Source: Moduliflexus sp964602655
GTDB lineage: Bacteria; Moduliflexota; Moduliflexia; Moduliflexales; Moduliflexaceae
Assembly (NCBI GenBank): GCA_964602655.1
Contig: CAZRSF010000025.1
Coordinates: 6,839 to 70,838 of the forward strand
Direction: 5' to 3'
DNA length: 64,000 bases
Numbering within the stretch: position 1 is the stretch's first letter; every line of letters begins with the position of its first letter. Under the pieces are notes generated by a model. It was not told the origin of the DNA. It worked only from the letters and a program-made list of their open reading frames with translations, and searched no databases. Of this stretch, positions 16,856 through 25,339 are shown piece after piece. The position numbers were made by a program, and so were the translations under genes.

Positions 16856-17755
16856 ATGAAAATGTTATGTATTCTGAATCCGGTCGCGGGCGGCGGGCGT
16901 GTCGCGCGGCAGGTGATGTCGTTGCTGGATTCGATGCGCCGGTGGGCTGATATGAGCGTCGAAATCGTGTTGACCGAAAAACAGGGCGATGGAACGCGCT
17001 TTGCCAGAAAAGCGGCACAAGAAGGCTATGGCATCGTGGCGGCGGCAGGCGGCGACGGAACGATTAACGAAGTTGCGTCCGGGCTGATTGGCCGCGACGC
17101 GATCTTAGCAATTATTCCGGTCGGTTCCGGCAATGGTCTGGCGCGGGCGCTCGGCATTCCGCTGAAGTATCAGGATGCCTGTCGCATACTGATGGAAGGC
17201 AAACCGCGGAAAATTGATGTCGGTCAGGTGGAAGGTCGCAATTTTTTTGCCACGTCCGGCGTCGGCTTCGATGCGTATGTCGGGAAAGTCTATAATGAAA
17301 CGCCGGGACATTCCAGAGGCATCGCGCCCTACGTGCAAATCGCTGTCTCCGAATTTTTCAATTATACGCCTGAAAACGTGATTCTGCGCTGTAATGGCAA
17401 AACCTATTGCTACACGCCGCTCGTGTTGACGGTGGCGAATACCGAGCAATACGGCGGCGGCGCGATCATTGCGCCGGGCGCGCAGCCTGACGACGGCTTG
17501 TTCGATGTCGTTGTGATCCCGCGTTCTCATGTGCTGACGCTCGTCACGCAAATTCCGAAACTGTTTTCGGGCGAGATGAACACGTTTCCGCATAGCAAAA
17601 CACATCGCGCGTCATCGTTGACGATTACCCGGAATTTTCCCGGACCGGCGCATGTGGACGGCGAATCGTTCATGGCCGGAGAAGTGCTGCAATATACGAT
17701 GCTGCACGAAGCGCTCAACGTGCTTGTGCCGCCAAAATCAGCGAAATCATCGTGA
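16856..17755 (+). CDS. Diacylglycerol kinase-family lipid kinase (YegS/BmrU type)
   Basis: 299 residues from the ATG at 16856. Phosphorylates a lipid such as diacylglycerol or a related membrane alcohol at the inner membrane. The catalytic domain shows NPVAGGGR at the N-terminus, the nucleotide loop AAAGGDGTINEVASGL (about 60-75), and IPVGSGNGLARALGIP. The C-terminal beta-sandwich includes GGGAIIAPGAQPDDGLFDV and ends with HVDGE, all standard for the family. The longer frame starting at the TTG of the -35 box is not credible. A palindrome and then ccmF follow. Confidence 0.93.
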   Translation: MKMLCILNPVAGGGRVARQVMSLLDSMRRWADMSVEIVLTEKQGDGTRFARKAAQEGYGIVAAAGGDGTINEVASGLIGRDAILAIIPVGSGNGLARALGIPLKYQDACRILMEGKPRKIDVGQVEGRNFFATSGVGFDAYVGKVYNETPGHSRGIAPYVQIAVSEFFNYTPENVILRCNGKTYCYTPLVLTVANTEQYGGGAIIAPGAQPDDGLFDVVVIPRSHVLTLVTQIPKLFSGEMNTFPHSKTHRASSLTITRNFPGPAHVDGESFMAGEVLQYTMLHEALNVLVPPKSAKSS

Positions 17756-17760
17756 TTCCG

Positions 17761-17791
17761 GACCTCACAGGTTTTAAAAACCTGTGAGGTC
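17761..17791. repeat. Perfect inverted repeat, CCTCACAGG family
   Basis: GACCTCACAGGTTTT and AAAACCTGTGAGGTC; between the lipid kinase and ccmF. Confidence 0.85.
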
Positions 17792-17811
17792 TGAATCCGT
17801 ATGATGTTTTT

Positions 17812-19725
17812 ATGATCCATCTTGCGTCGTTTTCGTTATTCGCGGCCTTTGGTTGCGCCGTTTATGCCTTGATTGCGGGCTGCGCCGCGCTGCTTACCCG
17901 CAGTCCGCGCTGGCTGACCAGCGCGAGGCGCGCGCTTCAGGCGCTCGCCGGTTTGCTGACGCTCGCCATGCTGCTATTGCTCTTTTTGCTGTTGCTCCGT
18001 GATTTTCGCGTCGAGTATGTCGCCGCCTATTCCAGCCTGAACCTGCCGCCGATTTATGTGCTGTCCGCGCTCTGGGCAGGGCAAGAAGGGTCGCTATTGT
18101 TCTGGGCGTGGGGGATCGCGGCGTGCGGCGTCCTGTTTGCGCGTTCGGCGCAGCGCGAAACCATCGAAGAGCGTTTCGGCCTGCGTCGCGTTCCCCGCTT
18201 GCTGCGCAGTTTTCCCATCTATTCCGCTGACATCGCCGTTGCGCTCATCGTGCTGGCGGCCGTTTCAGCCGGATTTTTGCTGCTGCTGATCACGCACTCG
18301 CATCCGTTTCGCCTGCTGCCGTCCGCGCCGGGCGATGGCAACGGCCTGAATCCGTTGCTGCAAACGCCGTATATGGTCTTTCATCCGCCGATCTTATTTC
18401 TCGGATATGCCGGATTCGTCGTGCCGTTTGCGATGGCGTTCGGCGCGCTCTGGGCTGGGACAGTGCGGGCATCGTGGCTGAAAATCATGCGGCGCTGGGT
18501 CTTGTTTTCCTGGTATTGTTTGGGCATCGGCATTTTATTGGGAGCGCACTGGGCGTATCTGGAACTTGGCTGGGGCGGCTATTGGGGCTGGGACCCGGTG
18601 GAAAACAGTTCGCTGATTCCCTGGTTGACCGCGACGGCGCTCTTGCATACGCTGATTTTGCAGCAGCGCAACGGCAGCCTGCCGCGCTGGAATCTGTTTG
18701 TCGGCATGACGACGTTTCTGCTGTGCGTGTTTGCCACGTTTATCACCAGAAGCGGCGTCTTACAGTCGGTTCACGCCTACGCCGAATCGTCGGTCGGCGT
18801 CTATTTCTTGCTATTTCTCGCCGTCGCGAGCGCGGTCATGCTCGCGCTGTTTTTCGCGCGTTGGCGGCAATTTCAACGTCCGGCGGCGCACACGACGTTC
18901 GTGTCGAAAGAAAATAGCCTGTTGTTCACCAGCCAATTGCTGATGGGATTGGCGTTTGCCGTGCTGTACGGCACGATCTACCCGATGTTGGTCGAACTCA
19001 TCAGCGGAAAAAGCATCGTGATCAGCGCCGATTTTTTCAACCGCGTCAGCGTGCCGTTAGGTCTGCTGATTTTGGCGGCGATTGGCGTGTGTCAACTGCT
19101 TCCCTGGAAACAGACCTCCTGGAAAATGCTGCAAGGGCGCGTCTGGCTGACATTCGCGGTTGCCGGGGCAGTTGCCGCTGTGCTGGCCTTGTCCGGCGTA
19201 TCGGCATGGTCGGTGTCAGTCACCTCCGGGCTGGCCGCCATCGTGCTGACAACCATCATGCTGCAAGGAAACGCTCTTGTCCGCCCGTATGCGATCTTTC
19301 ATCTCGGCACGGCGATCTTATTTGTCGGCATCGCCGCGTCATCTACTTACAAAATCGAACAGCAGGCCACGCTCAACATGGGCGAATCGGCGATGGTCGG
19401 CTCGTATCGGTTCGAGTTTGCCGAACTGTTGAATCAGCAAACACCGGAATATGGCGTGGTTTCGGCGCGGATCGTCGTGTATGAAGGCGAGAAGGTTGCG
19501 GCGACGCTCTGGCCGGAAAAACGATTTTACAGCGAATCGCAGATCACCACGGAAATAGGCCTGAAAACCTCCCTGTTGCGGGATATGTACGTGATTTTAG
19601 AGGGATGGGAAAACGAGCGGCAAGCCACGTTTACGTTCATCATCTATCCCGCGATTCTTTGGATATGGCTCGGCGGGTTTGCGATGTTTACCGCAGGCAT
19701 CGTCTGGAAATGCGTGAAAGCGTAG
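17812..19725 (+). CDS. ccmF: Heme lyase CcmF/NrfE-type cytochrome c biogenesis protein
   Basis: 637 residues, the usual CcmF length. It attaches heme to apocytochrome c on the periplasmic side of the inner membrane. About 14-15 membrane helices can be read. The heme-binding WWD-type motif is intact (WGGYWGWDPVENSSLIPWL near 250-270), and flanking His residues are present. The C-terminal periplasmic part (EYGVVSARIVVYEGEK) is typical. Other ccm genes are not in the window, so the system is split or elsewhere. No Shine-Dalgarno is evident before the ATG. Confidence 0.93.
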   Translation: MIHLASFSLFAAFGCAVYALIAGCAALLTRSPRWLTSARRALQALAGLLTLAMLLLLFLLLLRDFRVEYVAAYSSLNLPPIYVLSALWAGQEGSLLFWAWGIAACGVLFARSAQRETIEERFGLRRVPRLLRSFPIYSADIAVALIVLAAVSAGFLLLLITHSHPFRLLPSAPGDGNGLNPLLQTPYMVFHPPILFLGYAGFVVPFAMAFGALWAGTVRASWLKIMRRWVLFSWYCLGIGILLGAHWAYLELGWGGYWGWDPVENSSLIPWLTATALLHTLILQQRNGSLPRWNLFVGMTTFLLCVFATFITRSGVLQSVHAYAESSVGVYFLLFLAVASAVMLALFFARWRQFQRPAAHTTFVSKENSLLFTSQLLMGLAFAVLYGTIYPMLVELISGKSIVISADFFNRVSVPLGLLILAAIGVCQLLPWKQTSWKMLQGRVWLTFAVAGAVAAVLALSGVSAWSVSVTSGLAAIVLTTIMLQGNALVRPYAIFHLGTAILFVGIAASSTYKIEQQATLNMGESAMVGSYRFEFAELLNQQTPEYGVVSARIVVYEGEKVAATLWPEKRFYSESQITTEIGLKTSLLRDMYVILEGWENERQATFTFIIYPAILWIWLGGFAMFTAGIVWKCVKA

Positions 19726-19734
19726 CGTTCGCCT

Positions 19735-19995
19735 TTACACGATTCCCTCATTTTGCAGGGCGTCCCAGCGTTCATGCAATTCCCGCGTGGCGCGTTTGGC
19801 GAGCAGCCCGGAAATTTCTACGATAAACTCGTTTTCAAGAATTTCCCCGCGAACCGTCGTTCCCAATGCCGACGTTTCGAAGGTGAATTCCTTCCATTTG
19901 AGCGCCGGTTTCAGCCGATGCTGCTGACTTAATCGCAACAGCAACGCTTTCAATGCTTCTCTCGTTGTGCGATGTGTTTTTCGTATCCGTTCCAT
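19735..19995 (-). CDS. Small protein, possibly polyhydroxyalkanoic acid system family
   Basis: 86 residues from the ATG at 19995; a longer frame uses TTG at 20004. No clear Shine-Dalgarno. The sequence starts with a basic helix (RKTHRTTREALKALLLRLSQQH), then alternating strands (KWKEFTFETSALGTTVRGEI, EFIVEISGLL) and a C-terminal helix (ATRELHERWDAL). This order of helix, strands and helix resembles the PHA-granule-region/START-like small protein family, but only loosely. It is convergent with ccmF, 9 nt apart. Treat as hypothetical. Confidence 0.5.
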   Translation of the reverse strand: MERIRKTHRTTREALKALLLRLSQQHRLKPALKWKEFTFETSALGTTVRGEILENEFIVEISGLLAKRATRELHERWDALQNEGIV

Positions 19996-20143
19996 ATCAA
20001 TCAAAAAAAGTGACTATTTACGTTCCGACGAACAGCCGTGCTCGTCGAGAATACATCTATCGGAATCGCATATCGTTTCAAATATATCTGTTTGACGGCA
20101 CATGGAGCTAAATAGTTACCCCAAAAATATTGTTGGATCTGCT

Positions 20144-20926
20144 TCAACAGCCAGTCACTTCGAACGCCTGCCGTTTTCTATATCCCATCACGCTGAAATG
20201 ATGCGTGTCAATGGCGTTGCGCACGATGTCGAAATCCTTTGCGATGTCGGCGCAATTATGCGCGTCAGACCCTATCGTAACCTTTCTCCCGCCGCAATTG
20301 CGATACATCTCAAGGAGAACATTGCTTGGATGTATTTCAGAATAGCCTTTACGAATAGAGGCGCTGTTTAGCTCAAGCGCAATATCCTGCTTCACCAATT
20401 CATGCAGTATCTCTTTGAGCATGTCAACCGGTTCATGCGTATGCGACAGGTATCTTTTTGGAAAATCAATGTGCGCTAAGGCATCGAATCCGCCAAAGGC
20501 AATAGTTTTCATTGTTTCCGTGTAGTGCATTTCGAAAATACGTTCGACAGAATGTTGCTGCTGAAACGCCTTGTTCCCGACCCAGTTTTCGCCCAACCAA
20601 TGAACGCTTCCAAGCACGAAATCATAGTCTCCATGCGTTATCATGGCGTCATATTCATGCGGATACAGATGCGGTTCGCTGAATTCGATGCCTTTGAGTA
20701 TTCGAATGTTCGAACAATATGTTTCCTGTGCAGACGCGATTTCTTTGGCATAGCGTTCATGATGATAATAACCGAAACCGTCGTCGTTGGGGTTCAAGTC
20801 AACATGTTCGGTAAAACAAATAATGTCGAGCTTTTTCTCGATTGCGGCTTGACACATCTCTTCTATCGTATTTTTTCCATCGCATGAATGATTCGAATGG
20901 ATGTGCATGTCTATGTTATAGTTCAT
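20144..20926 (-). CDS. PHP-domain histidinol-phosphatase-like hydrolase
   Basis: 260 residues from the ATG at 20926; the longer frame overlaps the upstream kinase gene. PHP metal-binding motifs are visible: DMHIHSNHSCDG at the N-terminus, CFTEHVDLNP (about 40-50), KGIEFSEPH (near 80), GSVHWLG, HIDFPKRY and a C-terminal GSDAHN. Together they match the HisJ/HISN phosphatase type that uses a trinuclear metal centre. It could be the histidinol-phosphate phosphatase or a hydrolase of another sugar phosphate. It follows the PfkB kinase by 71 nt on the same strand, which hints at a shared sugar-phosphate theme. Confidence 0.88.
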   Translation of the reverse strand: MNYNIDMHIHSNHSCDGKNTIEEMCQAAIEKKLDIICFTEHVDLNPNDDGFGYYHHERYAKEIASAQETYCSNIRILKGIEFSEPHLYPHEYDAMITHGDYDFVLGSVHWLGENWVGNKAFQQQHSVERIFEMHYTETMKTIAFGGFDALAHIDFPKRYLSHTHEPVDMLKEILHELVKQDIALELNSASIRKGYSEIHPSNVLLEMYRNCGGRKVTIGSDAHNCADIAKDFDIVRNAIDTHHFSVMGYRKRQAFEVTGC

Positions 20927-20997
20927 TAGCGTTCCATTGGATTGGGTGCTTTCGTTATTTGCGTCATCGAGACGCCGCGCCAGGGCATCTCTACGAT

Positions 20998-22023
20998 TCA
21001 GAACACGAGCGGGCGCAGCCGATAGTCGCGCATTTTTTCTTGAGCGGCGTCTAAGGACAACGCTCCGCCGGTCGCGGTCGGGGAAAACAGGTTGCAGGCG
21101 GCGAGTGTCGTGCCTAACTGCAAACACGTTTTAAGCGGCATCTCTTGCTCCAAACCATATAACACGCCGGAACAAAAGGCGTCTCCGGCGCCGACCGAGC
21201 CTTGAATCTCCTGTTCTGAAATTTGGTATGACGGGACTTTCACTTCCTGTCCGCTTCGACTCAGGGCATAGCCCCCTTCCGGCATGTGAATGACGACCAA
21301 TTCCGATTTTCCGGCAGCCAGTAATTTTTCGGCGACGTCGCGCAGGCGTTCGCCGCATAATTTTCCGCTGTCATCGCGCAGCGCAATTCCGACCGTTTGC
21401 CCGGCTTCGAGTTCGTTCAGAATCAGATAATCCACATATTGCAGCGCCGGAATGACTAAACGGGCAAAGCGATCCGACATCTCGCTCACCACGTCCACCG
21501 TCGTTTTCAAACCCATTTGCTGAAAACGCGCAAACGCCCGCGCCATGACCGTGCCATACTCCGGGTCAACGGCATCCATGCCGTCTAACAGCAGAATATA
21601 ACCGATCTGCGCGATTTTGTATCCGGCAAAATCATCGAACGGAATATGCGCGACCGTCCATTCCGCGTTCGCGCCAGCATTATGGAAAAATGTCCGCTGT
21701 CCGGAGCGTTTCGCCGTCATCACATCTGTGTACGACGTCGGTCTGTCAGCGGAAACAGTGACGGCATGAGTGTCCACGTCTTTGGCCTGTAATGTCTCAA
21801 GCACGTACCGCCCGTTTTCGTCGTCGCCGATACGCCCGACAACCGCGATCCTGACGGCGGGATCGAGCGTTTTCAAATTGATCGCGTTATTCGTGGGGCA
21901 TCCGCCGACCCCTTTGCTTGAGGCGAGCACCCTGACCAGCGTTCCTTCGCGAGGATACGCGTCTATGATTTTCACCTCGTCCACAATCAATGTTCCGCCA
22001 ATCACAAAACCTGTTCGCTGCAT
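20998..22023 (-). CDS. PfkB-family carbohydrate kinase
   Basis: 341 residues. Ribokinase-type fold: the N-terminal strand GFVIGGTLIVDE, the glycine-rich substrate region KGVGGCPTNNAINL (about 37-50), and the ATP/catalytic motif GSVGAGDAFCSGVL (near 285-300) with the catalytic Asp. The substrate cannot be told from sequence; fructose, ribose and nucleoside kinases are all in this family. AGAGGGA precedes the ATG. It heads a two-gene unit with the PHP hydrolase. Confidence 0.92.
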   Translation of the reverse strand: MQRTGFVIGGTLIVDEVKIIDAYPREGTLVRVLASSKGVGGCPTNNAINLKTLDPAVRIAVVGRIGDDENGRYVLETLQAKDVDTHAVTVSADRPTSYTDVMTAKRSGQRTFFHNAGANAEWTVAHIPFDDFAGYKIAQIGYILLLDGMDAVDPEYGTVMARAFARFQQMGLKTTVDVVSEMSDRFARLVIPALQYVDYLILNELEAGQTVGIALRDDSGKLCGERLRDVAEKLLAAGKSELVVIHMPEGGYALSRSGQEVKVPSYQISEQEIQGSVGAGDAFCSGVLYGLEQEMPLKTCLQLGTTLAACNLFSPTATGGALSLDAAQEKMRDYRLRPLVF

Positions 22024-22113
22024 ACGCCATCCCTCTTCTTTTTCCTGACGTTATTCGACAATCGATCCTTTCTTACTCGTACAGCGTTATTCAGTTGTAT
22101 TGATACGATATGA

Positions 22114-22162
22114 GGAGTGTGAAAGCGCAGCTTTCGCGGTCAAAGCTGCGCTTTGAGACTCC
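22114..22162. repeat. Palindromic repeat, GGAGTG-GAAAGC family
   Basis: GGAGTGTGAAAGCGCAGCTTTC followed by AAAGCTGCGCTTTGAGACTCC: two inner hairpins inside an outer GGAGT/ACTCC pair. Same layout as 41583-41631. Confidence 0.8.
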
Positions 22163-22284
22163 TTCTTCACGTTCGATGGCAATGAATAATGCTATATCCA
22201 TATAGTTTTTACCTATAAATCGTTTCGAAGAGTCAAGAGAAAAGTCGAAGCGATGATGGTTTGTTTGTTCTGCCTGTGAAAATC
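22163..22284. other. Part of a 366-nt intergenic region; nothing recognised
   Basis: The stretch between the divergent PfkB gene and the adenosine-specific kinase holds the palindrome above and the promoter below. The remainder shows no gene, RNA or repeat I can support. Confidence 0.4.
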
Positions 22285-22314
22285 GTTGACAAAGGGATGT
22301 TGCGTTCGATATGG
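22285..22314 (+). promoter_or_regulatory. Promoter of the adenosine-specific kinase gene
   Basis: TTGACA (22285-22290), 18-nt spacer, TATGGC (22309-22314). The -10 is weak. It lies about 75 nt before the start codon. Confidence 0.4.
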
Positions 22315-22389
22315 CGGTTGAAAATCGAAAGAGAACGCTTTCTGCGTAAATATCGTAAACTATGACGCTGCTCGACATGGGAGGACACG

Positions 22390-22872
22390 ATGGAACTCAA
22401 ACTCATCAGTATTGAAAAACCGGAAGAAATCAATTTTATTTTAGGGCAGACGCATTTTATCAAAACCGTCGAAGACGTGTACGAAGCGATGGTCAACGCC
22501 GTGCCGGGCGCAAAATTCGGCGTCGCCTTCTGCGAAGCCTCCGGCCCGTGCCTCGTGCGCTATACCGGCACGGATGACGAAATGATCGAACTCGCCAAAA
22601 AGAACGCTTTTATCTTGTCCGCCGGGCATTGCTTCATCGTCTTCATGAAAGGCATGTTTCCGGTGAATGTGTTAAACGCAATTAAAAACGTGCCGGAAGT
22701 CTGCCGGATTTTCTGCGCGTCCGCGAATCCGGTGCAGGTCATTCTGGCTGAAACCGACCAGGGACGCGGCATTCTCGGCGTCGTTGATGGATTTCTCACC
22801 AAAGGCATCGAATCGGATGACGATATTCGAGAGCGCAAAGAATTGCTGCGGCGTTTCGGATATAAACAATAG
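22390..22872 (+). CDS. Adenosine-specific kinase family protein
   Basis: 160 residues with GGGAGGA before the ATG. Matches throughout the small archaeal/bacterial family named after an adenosine-specific kinase (formerly DUF355): NFILGQTHFIKTVEDVYEAM, KFGVAFCEASGPCLVRYTGTD, AGHCFIVFMKGMFPVNVLNAIKNVPEVC, and the C-terminal QGRGILGVVDG. The fold and conserved residues are complete. The biological role of the family is not well settled. It stands alone, 71 nt upstream of the nucleotidyltransferase gene with a palindrome between. Confidence 0.9.
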   Translation: MELKLISIEKPEEINFILGQTHFIKTVEDVYEAMVNAVPGAKFGVAFCEASGPCLVRYTGTDDEMIELAKKNAFILSAGHCFIVFMKGMFPVNVLNAIKNVPEVCRIFCASANPVQVILAETDQGRGILGVVDGFLTKGIESDDDIRERKELLRRFGYKQ

Positions 22873-22892
22873 TAATCGCTTGCGCGCGGGGC

Positions 22893-22925
22893 AACCCTGC
22901 CAGGGTTTAAAACCCTGGCAGGGTT
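22893..22925. repeat. Inverted repeat, CCCTGGCAGGG family
   Basis: AACCCTGCCAGGGTTT and AAACCCTGGCAGGGTT. Ends 18 nt before the next start codon. Confidence 0.85.
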
Positions 22926-22943
22926 ACTTCTTCGGCAAAAAAT

Positions 22944-24134
22944 ATGTTGCAAACTGTCATTATGGCTGCCGGGAAATCTACCCGCACGTATCCGTTGACG
23001 CTGACGAAGCCGAAACCGTTGCTGCGGATCGCGAACAAGCCGATTTTAGCGCATCAATTAGACCTGTTTGTCGGGCTGATTGACGAAGCGATTCTCATTG
23101 TCGGCTATAAACATGAGATGATTCGCGCGGAATTCGGCGAATCGTACCGGGGCATCGCGCTGCGCTATGTGGAACAGCGTGAGCAATTAGGCACAGGTCA
23201 CGCCGCGATGCAGGTCGAGCCGTACATCCGCGACCGGTTCGTGCTGATGAATGGCGACGATTTGTACGCCAAAGAAGACCTGGACGCCTTATTGCCGCAC
23301 CGCTACGCGCTGTTAGCGCAGGAAGTCGAAAATCCGCGCCTGTTCGGCGTCTTGACGGTCGAAAACGGTTTCGTCAAAGACCTGATCGAAAAACCGGAGC
23401 ATCCGGCCAGCAATCTGACCAGCGTCGGCATGTATGTCGTTGATCGCGCCATTTTCGAGGCGCTCAAGCAGATTCCGAAAAGTCCGCGCGGCGAATATGA
23501 AGTGACCGACGCCATCAAACGTCTCGCTCAGACAGCGGAGATGCATTATCATGTCAGCCCCGGCTTATGGATGCCGATTGGCTTTCCCTGGAGCGTCCTG
23601 ACCGCGAACGATTTTCTGTTGCAACGCAATCCGCCGCATGATGTGCTGGGAACGATTGAATCGCACGTAAAAATTGACGGTTATGTCTCGCTTGGCACAG
23701 GCTCGGTGATTCGATCCGGAACGCATATTCAGGGGAATCTGTGCGTGGGAAATCATACGGTCATCGGCCCGAATTGCGATATTCGCGGCAACACCTCCAT
23801 CGGCGATCATTGCATGATTGCCGGTTCGAACAGCCTGATCAACTCTGTCATTGACGCGCATGTCCATCTCGCGCCATTTTGCCAGCTTTCTCACACGGTT
23901 GTCGGCGATCATGCGATTGTGTATTCGGGACTTGTCACCATGAGCGCGCCGATGGAGACGCCGACAGTTATGTCGGTGGTCAAAGGCGAGTCGGTGGATA
24001 CTGGACGGGCGCAATTCGGCGCGGTTTTCGCATCGCGTGTGATGGCGCAGCCCCATGTCGTGACCTTTCCGGGCGTGAAAGTCGCGCCGGACACGGTGAT
24101 TGCTGCCGGAATAGTCGTAAAAGAAGACCTATGA
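22944..24134 (+). CDS. Sugar-1-phosphate nucleotidyltransferase with left-handed beta-helix domain
   Basis: 396 residues. The N-terminal nucleotidyltransferase domain (1-210) has the signature VIMAAGKSTRTYPLTLTKPKPLLRIANKPIL and the metal-binding region LMNGDDLY. A C-terminal left-handed beta-helix (from about 235) is made of hexapeptides such as IQGNLCVGNHTVIGPNCDIRG. This GlmU-like arrangement produces an NDP-sugar for cell-surface polysaccharide. The precise sugar is not determinable; a GlmU-like or glucose/mannose-1-phosphate transferase are both possible. Its stop overlaps the next start (ATGA), so it is translationally coupled to the lipid-linked sugar transferase. Confidence 0.85.
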   Translation: MLQTVIMAAGKSTRTYPLTLTKPKPLLRIANKPILAHQLDLFVGLIDEAILIVGYKHEMIRAEFGESYRGIALRYVEQREQLGTGHAAMQVEPYIRDRFVLMNGDDLYAKEDLDALLPHRYALLAQEVENPRLFGVLTVENGFVKDLIEKPEHPASNLTSVGMYVVDRAIFEALKQIPKSPRGEYEVTDAIKRLAQTAEMHYHVSPGLWMPIGFPWSVLTANDFLLQRNPPHDVLGTIESHVKIDGYVSLGTGSVIRSGTHIQGNLCVGNHTVIGPNCDIRGNTSIGDHCMIAGSNSLINSVIDAHVHLAPFCQLSHTVVGDHAIVYSGLVTMSAPMETPTVMSVVKGESVDTGRAQFGAVFASRVMAQPHVVTFPGVKVAPDTVIAAGIVVKEDL

Positions 24135-25249
24135 AAACACATATCAGTCGTTCCGTATTTTTTCTGCTGCTGTTGCTGTTTGCGCTGCCGCTGTCGGACG
24201 TGCTCCCCTCGACCTACGTCTTTGTCAAATACCCGTTCACGTTTCTGTTAGCGGTCGGTTTGGCGCTCTGGGCGACGCCGTTGACGCGGAATGCCGCGCT
24301 GCGCTATAACATCGTGGACAAGCCGGATGGCCGCTTGAAAGACCACGCCAATCCGACCCCGTATCTCGGCGGCATCGTGGTCTATATCGCCTTTCTGCTG
24401 ACGCTTTCCTGCACATTCGGCTTTACGACGCGCGTGTTGGGCATTACGCTGGCCGGGTCGGTGCTGGTCATCGTCGGCTTGTTCGATGATATGCGCGCGG
24501 TCACGCCAGGCGTCAAATTTCTCGGCCAGTTGGTCGCGATTCTCGTCTTGATCAAATCCGGAATTCGGATCGAGTTGATTGCCCTGCCGGATTGGGTGTC
24601 GCTGCCGTTGACCGTGCTCTGGGTCGCGGGCGTCATCAACGCGCTCAATATTATTGATATTATGGACGGATTGGCGACAGGCGTGGCGTTTTGCGCTTCG
24701 CTTGTCCTGTTTATCGTGTCCGTGCTGAACGGCCAGACGATGATCGGCATTATGACGATTGCCCTTGCTGGCGGCCTGTTCGGTCTGCTGCGCTATAATT
24801 TCGAGCCGGCGCAGATTTATCTCGGCGACACCGGCAGCATGTTCATCGGCCTCATGCTGGGCGCGCTCTCAATGATCGGACAATATACCGAACAGAATTC
24901 GCTGGGCGTCGTCGCCCCGATTCTGATTCTCGGCGTGCCGATTTTCGACATGCTGTTCGTCATGGTCTTGCGCTATCGCAAGGGTATTTCGATGTTTCTC
25001 GGCAGCAAAGATCATTATGCGCTGCGCTGTCGCAAGGCGGGCTTTTCGGTGCGGCAGATCGCGCTGATGAGTTACGCGGCGACGTTCATGTTCGGCGGTT
25101 GCGCGCTGTTGATCATGCAAAGTTCGTTTGCCGTCTCGTTCGTCGCGCTCGCAGTCGTATTCGCAGTCGTGGGGTTTGTCGCCCACAAATTAGCCCGAAT
25201 TGACATGCCAAGCAATACGCAGATTTTTCAAAGCGAGACGAAGGAATAA
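24131..25249 (+). CDS. Undecaprenyl-phosphate sugar-1-phosphate transferase (WecA/TagO/MraY superfamily)
   Basis: 372 residues. The ATG at 24131 overlaps the preceding stop as ATGA, so an upstream-extended frame is rejected. About 10-11 membrane helices. Family motifs: KPDGRLKDHANPTPYLGG (near 55-72), the acidic LFDDMRAVTP, NIIDIMDGLA, and LGDTGSMFIG, followed by a cytoplasmic loop with the HYALR motif. It links the first sugar of a polysaccharide repeat to undecaprenyl phosphate. Together with the upstream nucleotidyltransferase and the downstream FAD enzyme it forms a surface-polysaccharide precursor group. Confidence 0.93.
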   Translation: MKTHISRSVFFLLLLLFALPLSDVLPSTYVFVKYPFTFLLAVGLALWATPLTRNAALRYNIVDKPDGRLKDHANPTPYLGGIVVYIAFLLTLSCTFGFTTRVLGITLAGSVLVIVGLFDDMRAVTPGVKFLGQLVAILVLIKSGIRIELIALPDWVSLPLTVLWVAGVINALNIIDIMDGLATGVAFCASLVLFIVSVLNGQTMIGIMTIALAGGLFGLLRYNFEPAQIYLGDTGSMFIGLMLGALSMIGQYTEQNSLGVVAPILILGVPIFDMLFVMVLRYRKGISMFLGSKDHYALRCRKAGFSVRQIALMSYAATFMFGGCALLIMQSSFAVSFVALAVVFAVVGFVAHKLARIDMPSNTQIFQSETKE

Positions 25250-25293
25250 AAAATTGGGGAATGGTCGAATCATGTTGATTGTTCCTGTTCTCT

Positions 25294-25321
25294 GTAGGGG
25301 CGTTCAATTGAACGCCCCTAC
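25294..25321. repeat. Perfect palindrome GTAGGGGCGTTCAA family
   Basis: GTAGGGGCGTTCAA and TTGAACGCCCCTAC, 28 bp without a loop. Second copy at 35758-35785. Confidence 0.9.
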
Positions 25322-25339
25322 GATTTTCATGTTCTTCCA

